Source: Sipunculus nudus | Taxonomy: Eukaryota > Annelida > Sipuncula > Golfingiida > Sipunculidae | Reading direction: 5' to 3' | DNA length: 64,000 bases | Assembly (NCBI GenBank): GCA_026874595.1 | Contig: CM049311.1 | Span: 68,206,453 to 68,270,452 of the forward strand | In this document: positions 57,961 through 64,000 of the stretch, one piece after another | Numbering within the stretch: position 1 is the first letter of the stretch | Layout of the letters: each line of letters opens with the position of its first letter | The notes under the pieces: model-generated | Told to the model about the DNA's origin: nothing | Seen by the model: only the letters and a program-made list of their open reading frames with translations | Database searches by the model: none | Made by a program: the position numbers and the translations under genes

Positions 57961-59934
57961 GCCCTAGCTGGTATAAATATACTCCATCAAACAGAGGATC
58001 CAGAGAACAAAAGAGTATTTACAGTGTAAATTACGTACCAGTGTGTATAAACATGCTCGCACGTATAGTAAACTTAATATTACACGAGCTATAATCACAG
58101 ATTTATATAAACAATAAAAATACAATACAAGTTTATTATATTGTACAATTATATTATATTATATTATATCATTATTTTATTGGATTTTATATTATTGAAT
58201 TCTATATTATTGGAATCTATATTATTGAATATACCTGTGATATCATTGAATATTATTGGATATTTTTAAAAAATACATATCTGTGAGATAGTCTATAAGC
58301 ATACAACGAATATGTTTTTAAATCGTGGATATTTACGTATATTTTGTCCTCTTCACCCTGAAATTTTACTTTTATTTCAGATAATTTTACAATTATTTAT
58401 TCTTTTAATTTTAGCATATAGCATATATGCATATAGCTTACTTATAGCATATACGATGCAATTCAAATGTATAAAATAATATTTATTTTTACCCATATAG
58501 TTTCTTCATGATATATTACACAGATGTACTTTAATTAATTTGTAACAATTAAACGTAGGACTTATTTCTTGTAATATAAAAATAGAATTTTTGTAGTGTA
58601 GGCCTACAATTAACATTACTAGTACCAATTACCCCTACCTCGATTTCGTGCAGTATCAAATTGTAGCATTCCTGCCCTTTGATCTGGACATCAGGTGGTC
58701 AGGGGTGGGGCATCAACACTGATTGACAGTCAGTATATAGAGATGCCCCATAATAAATTAGCCATAGACGCCATAGACTTTACGCCCTCTGCCCCTCTGG
58801 GATAAAACTCCCTTACCCTGGCGATTCTGGCCCTCTCTTGGACAAGACAAGTGGACCCAATAGAAGGCTGGCCCTGAGACCAGCCAGGGTATGGCTTCTT
58901 TTTTACCTTTGGGTTGGTTTTACGACAGTGTCGGCTACCCAGGTGAAGAGCCACCCACTTCCAAAGAGCAGTCTTTTTGTCTAGCCTGGTAATTAAGTAA
59001 ACCTTTCTGTTCCATTTATAAGTTTAGATAATAATATGCAGTCCTGATAATTTGAAGGTTTAGGCTCTAAGTTTTATTCCAGTAAAAAGGTATTATTTTA
59101 TCTCTTAAAATTGTGCGAGTGCCTGTTGCCCAAGCTCAATTTCCTCCCAGGATAAATAAGCAGCTACAAAATAATGGGTAAAAAAGAAAAGCTTACAATT
59201 TCATTATTTTTCGAAGTAGCATGAAAGCAAAGAACATAATAGTTTAATGTTTAAATTATAAAATGTACATTACAACAGATTGAATTATGAAAGTATGTCA
59301 TGTAGAAGATATTGAAAATGCTTGACACGCATGCTGACAATTTTTGATGACTTCCGAGTTTTACACATTTGGACTACTACCGGCGCCTCCGAGTGACTTC
59401 CGAGATGGCTTCCGAGCACAAAATCGTCTATAACTTTCAGATTAGGAAATGGATAACTATGATTCTTCAGGGAATGATAGAATAGACTTTGTTCTATCGA
59501 TTAAAATTAAAATGGTGTTGACCTAGAGGTAATTTGTGCATGTTTTAGCACTTTATTTATGAAAAATCCTTCGCTTCCGACTTCCGGCTTCCGACTTCCG
59601 AGTTTTACACACAGCCGGTTTTAGTCGCTACACAAAATTTCGTCGTCGACCGATTGGCCGGAGTGGGGAACATGAAACCATAAACATTCTGAAAGATTCT
59701 GTCACCCTGAAATAATCTCCAGTTCAAGGTTACATAATCCAGGCGATGTAAAAATAAACGGGATACACGAGGAAAGAGGTGATTTTTTCTTATGGTTTTG
59801 TGCTTTTAGTTTCATTTGTGAAGTTGTAAGTCTTAGGTCTTTTACTTAGATTTCAGAGACAGAACAGACACTGCAGTGCAGACACTGAAACAGACAGCAC
59901 TGTCTGCAGAAACTGTATCAGTTATTCAGTTCAT
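57961..59934. other. no gene recognised
   Basis: Simple TATTATTG(A/G) repeats at 58140-58260. CTTCCGA words cluster at 59340-59605 (see findings). The 74-codon minus frame at 58954-58730 is not recognisable. Confidence 0.4.
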
Positions 59935-60190
59935 TTGGTCCAACGGTACCTGATAATGACCACAAGGGGGGGGGGGACTATAGAATTAATACCAACCAAT
60001 CGAGACTCCTATATTGATAAGGGTCTAAAACACTACTGGTCTGGAGACTCCTTTATTGATAAGGGTCTAAAACACTACTGGTCTGGTTGGCAGTGTGGCC
60101 TTATATGTGATGTATAGCTATTAGTACACTAGTCACCATCAGTGCACAGCCAGCCACACCATACCATCTAATTAGATGAATAGCTATAAA
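59935..60190 (+). repeat. inverted repeat pair, left member, with 42-bp duplication
   Basis: Pairs with the reverse complement of 63625-63840: GGTCTAAAACACTACTGGTC, CCAGCCACACCATACCATC and TAATTAGATGAATAGCT are shared. A 42-base unit (GAGACTCC..TATTGATAAGGG...CTGGTCTG) occurs twice at about 60002-60085. G11 lies at 59966-59976. Confidence 0.85.
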
Positions 60191-61108
60191 AACAAATGGG
60201 GGCATGATAAATCTTTGAACCACTACCATATAGTCCCATATAGTAGTGTTGCAATGAATCATATATAGGAAGGTGCATCTTTTTTCATCTGAAATCAGTG
60301 TTTACACCAATAATTCAAAGTCGATGAAAATTTACTTTATTAAAATTGAACAAATGATTAATAAATAAGCAAAATAATAGATATTTATGATGTAGAATAA
60401 TAACTGAAGTGATCGTGTTTATATTTCATAGCCAATTAACCTTACACCTTGTATGTGTGTGGTTAATTCCCATTGATCTTATTTGATCTCATTTTTTTAT
60501 TTTTTGATGTAACAGTTACAATTAGTCACCTTAGTTGAGTGGCTTGTCAGAGTGGGAGTATGTTGTGACAGTACGTAGGCAAACCAATAAAATGAGTAAC
60601 AATAACCAGCTTGACAAATATCTTATCATATTTTTTTTTTATTTTAGGAAATATCAAAATAAATCTTGACTATAAATCTAATTTGTGTAAAATCACAAAT
60701 TCAGTGTCACATTTTACATTTTATTTAATTACTGTTGTGTGGAGGATTAAATACATTTTAAATGGTGTTTTCTAATATATATGCATATTTCTTGCAATAT
60801 ATAATACAAGTGTTGTTAATAAGAATTATGGAAACGGAGTATCAAATATTTGTGATATACACAAACACATAAGTGTCCTGTAAGAGTAAATTTGGTAAAA
60901 TGAACTAACCTGGAATCGGGTGGGGGGGCTTATATAGGTGATTATAAGGTTGTTTATTCTACATCAAACGATATAATAATGAATATCTTTAATGTACTGC
61001 AATAATGTATTAATAATATGATAAATAACATCTGATTAGGTTACTGTGAGGATATTTTGGCACTGTTTACATCTGTTGTACTAAGTCTTATATCACACAC
61101 GTTTAAAA
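60191..61108. other. no feature recognised
   Basis: AT-rich, without a coding region or repeat identified. Confidence 0.4.
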
Positions 61109-61690
61109 AAATCGGCGGCCTCTTTCAATTTTGAAGACAGATTATAAAATAACTGCAAAAATCTTGTCAAATAGACTCAAAACAATATAACCTCGTATTA
61201 TAAATATGGACCAAACAGGATTCATTATAAAAACAGATACATTGGGGAAAATATTATGAAAATTACAAATATTTTTGCATATGTCAGAAAACATAAAATA
61301 AATAACTCCTTTATATCAATCGATTTTGAAAAAGCTTTTGATTTTTCAGAACGGTCCCACATTCAGAATACTTTAAGTCTCTACAAATTTGGAGAATTTA
61401 AAAAAAGATGGCTTAATATTCTTTACATTAACTTCAGCAATTGTATCATGAATAGAGGTTGGACTACTGAGTATTTCACAATTTCTCAAGGAATATTTAT
61501 CGATTTTAGCATCTAAAATATTAGCTGGTAATATCATAAATATTATATATTGATATTATAACATAGATAAAATGTAGTGATGCCGTTACATGATATATTA
61601 AATGATGAAGAAATTTTTTTTTTTAGTTTAAATTTTGTCAGAGATGATGCTAACCTTATTAAAACGTGTTATATTCAACAAAACTAACTG
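61109..61690 (+). pseudogene. LINE reverse transcriptase fragment
   Basis: Plus-strand remnant of an L1/Tx1-like reverse transcriptase. RPLSILKTDYKITAKILSNR (61112-61170), INMDQTGFI (near 61205), then the catalytic NSFISIDFEKAFD (61303-61341), a GWTTEYFTISQG block (61460-61490), LSILASKILAGN in a shifted frame (61497-61535), and a decayed counterpart of YADD near 61580. Stops and small deletions break it. No ends, tail or target duplication are visible. It is the same broad type as the LINE at 387-4054, in opposite orientation. Confidence 0.85.
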
Positions 61691-61724
61691 CTCAACACTT
61701 GATATGTTAGTTCCTCTACTTAAA

Positions 61725-61772
<48 letters not shown>

Positions 61773-62783
61773 TTGTAAATTGTAAAGACACACTAGCTCC
61801 CACACTTTAGCAGCTTTCAAGCGCATATTAGGCAAATACATAATACAGAAAAACATAGCTAAACAAACTATACTAATATTTCAGTTCATTACAATAAATG
61901 GAAACCATTAAGCAAAGCAAGTTTTTAGAATAGTTCATACACATTTCATATATTTTTTGTTTCCAGTTCGGTAAACATGTTCATTGAACAGTGATTTGTA
62001 TTGTATCATTATTATGACCTTCTAGATATAGAATTAACACAATATATATAAATTAAAGGTTTTGTACATGTATCTGTAGGTAAAAGTATGATGTCTTTAT
62101 TTCTTGCTCTTCGTCATGTTTATGTAATAGCCATTTATATATTGTCGGTCGTATGATTGTATCTGTTTTCTTCTTGTACTTTTATCACTTACCTCTTATA
62201 TCACTCCGATGATTGGTGCAGCAAATAAGTTACTTTTTACTTCCTATGTATATATGCACTATATTGATGATATGTTTCCAGTTAAATAAAAATGTATTAA
62301 ATTATTGCCATTTGTTGGATATAGTACCATCTGTTGACACTATTGTACAAAGAATTATGTCTTAAAAGGCGGACGAGCTTCATTGACTCTTGTTAGGCTT
62401 TCACCTACATTAATTAGCAGATGCATTATTTCAAAAAGCAATTTATCAAGTTCATGATTGCTTGAACTATTTGTCATCTTTTGGAGAGAATATCTGATAA
62501 TATCTGGATAATAGTAACTTACTGATAATAAGTATAGTGTGGTTTGTACCGATTATTGTACATATTTGATATTTAAAGTAGTTTTTATGATTTATATTAA
62601 ATAATATTAATGATTTATAATAAATATCATGCTTTCTTTAATGTACTGTAACGGAAACTTTTCATGTACTGTGATCACTGAGTATGACAACTGACTCTCT
62701 ATCAGACAGTCTTCTCACCAAAGGTTATATACTGTTACATCAAAACTCATTAAGGTTACTGCTATATCATGACAAGTTCAAAG
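61691..62783. repeat. AT-rich with (TA)n at 61727-61769
   Basis: Apart from the TA microsatellite I see nothing here. Confidence 0.6.
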
Positions 62784-62791
62784 GTTATTAG

Positions 62792-63353
62792 TAGTGGTGG
62801 GAGTCGGTTCCTTATTCAAAATCGATCATCGGTTTGCGCAAACTGATCGATGATCGATTAATAATCAGTTCAGGCAAATATATAGAAACCTGCATTAATC
62901 TGTGAAACTGTACTTTCTTAACCAAACGCAAGAAAAGAAGTTATTGCCTTTTTTTATATTATCCTATTATTTGTAAAATATGCTTTTAAAAGTTTCATTT
63001 TAATTATTTATAATAATCAAGAATTAAACCACAATCCAGGACATCTACTTGCTGTATAGACCCGGATAATTTATGGAGCATTTTAACGCCATACTGCCCA
63101 TATTGTGCAATGTACATCTCGTTACAAAACTTCCCGCTAATTCTGCAGCTCCCTGCCAGTTCATAGAGGTTTATTACATCCTCTGTTCTCACATCTACCA
63201 TGGTAAACTCAGTTACATACGGAAGTTATTTGGGAACAAAGACTCATTATCATGATTATGATGTAATCGATAGTTGCCTTTCGTAATCGAGCGCTTAAAA
63301 GTGGCAGCAAACCGACTGACTTTCAATAAAACTTGATGATCGGCCCATCACTA
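62792..63353. mobile_element. hAT-like MITE with 8-bp target duplication
   Basis: The ends TAGTGGTGGG and CCCATCACTA are inverted with one mismatch. Beside them lie GATCATCGG and its complement. The flanks GTTATTAG (62784-62791) and GTAATTAG (63354-63361) match at seven of eight bases, the duplication length used by hAT elements. The 562-base body has no transposase. Confidence 0.8.
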
Positions 63354-63624
63354 GTAATTAGCCACATGCAGTGGTGCAAGGCTATCTTACTAATAACAGA
63401 TAACTAATAATATTTGAAAAATTGCTTGCTAGCATGTTTTGGCTATACATATTGTGTATTTAATTTTTATTAGCAAAGGTTACAGTTATATGAAATAATA
63501 AACTTATTACAGGTTACTGTTATGTGGATACTGTTAATTGTCTAAGGAATATACCAACCATCCCCCATTAATTACTCCACTGCACTTCTAATCGGATAAT
63601 GGCCTGGTAGGTTATCTGTTAATC
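63354..63624. other. no feature recognised
   Basis: AT-rich, unassigned. Confidence 0.4.
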
Positions 63625-63840
63625 TGTTTATACAGCTATTCATCTAATTAGATGGTATGGTGTGGCTGGTTGTGCACTGATGCATAGACGGTGACTTTTT
63701 ACATCACATATTAAGTGGTCTGGTTGGCAATAATGCCAACCAGACCACACTGCCATCCAGACCAGTAGTGTTTTAGACCATATTGCCTTTATCTGCAACA
63801 GATACTTGTTAAGTCCCCCAATGATCAGTTGGCCCAAGTA
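63625..63840 (-). repeat. inverted repeat pair, right member
   Basis: Mirror of 59935-60190. It contains its own palindrome, CTGGTTGGCA...TGCCAACCAG, around 63720-63745, which the left member lacks. Confidence 0.85.
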
Positions 63841-63897
63841 TAGAATCTGGCCTTCATTTCCAAGATAGGTCTAAACTGACTGGACCATCTCATATTT

Positions 63898-64000
63898 GGG
63901 CAGAACTATAGAAACCAGGCTTCAGCCTACCGCCGGTACCTTTATGCACAATGGGTGTCACACTGAGGAGACAGTTTTATTTATATTTTCCTTAATAGAA
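63898..64000 (+). repeat. interspersed repeat, uninterrupted copy, cut by window end
   Basis: Same sequence as 55738-55807 joined directly to 56237-56290, so it serves as the empty-site reference for the insertion at 55808-56236. Confidence 0.85.

Noticed and set aside
58730-58954. 74-codon minus frame rich in basic residues
   Set aside because: Composition is gene-like but no family, start context or splice site supports it.

Overview
This is a eukaryotic, animal genome window. It is AT-rich and mostly made of degraded transposable elements, satellites and microsatellites, with one clear split host gene. Repeats built around a GGTCAAGGTCAC word, elements ending in TTTTAGCTCAGCTG or ACCCATGGGTC, and transposons with tandem-repeat cores point to a mollusc, most likely a bivalve. 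That is inferred from repeat style and from the gene's similarity; no species is claimed. There is no bacterial gene, operon or CRISPR array.

The one confident host gene is MIX23 (CCDC58), a small mitochondrial intermembrane-space protein, on the minus strand. Five exons at 56679-56614, 47761-47636, 46798-46652, 43880-43821 and 37673-37617 join, all at phase-0 introns, into 151 codons plus a stop. The coding part is 456 bases in 19 kb. The introns hold most of the repeats between 38 and 56 kb.

Layout. 0-5 kb: a satellite-core transposon split by an L1/Tx1-like LINE, with a 10-base target duplication. 5-12 kb: microsatellite, then an interspersed repeat interrupted by a Gypsy-type LTR retrotransposon that keeps gag and protease but has lost nearly all of reverse transcriptase and what follows. 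12-20 kb: GGTCAAGGTCAC repeat, a small inverted-repeat element, a 2-kb foldback element, and hAT-like and MULE-like MITEs. 20.8-27.7 kb: a 6.85-kb pogo-like DNA transposon flanked by TA. It carries a decayed, apparently intron-containing transposase with a C-terminal zinc finger and a 42-bp coding minisatellite, and it hosts two other inserted elements. 28-37 kb: tRNA-derived SINE, interspersed repeats and a TA-flanked MITE, otherwise without recognisable genes. 37.6-56.7 kb: MIX23, whose intron 4 holds a 2.9-kb satellite-core element with three nested periodicities (about 138, 277 and 558 bases) and a relative of the foldback element. 56.7-64 kb: AT-rich flank with a LINE fragment, a hAT-like MITE and an inverted repeat pair.

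The elements do not form a pathway. Their interest lies in order of insertion (LINE into satellite element, satellite element into pogo-like element, Gypsy into an older repeat) and in how satellites grow inside transposons. All similarity calls were made by eye.
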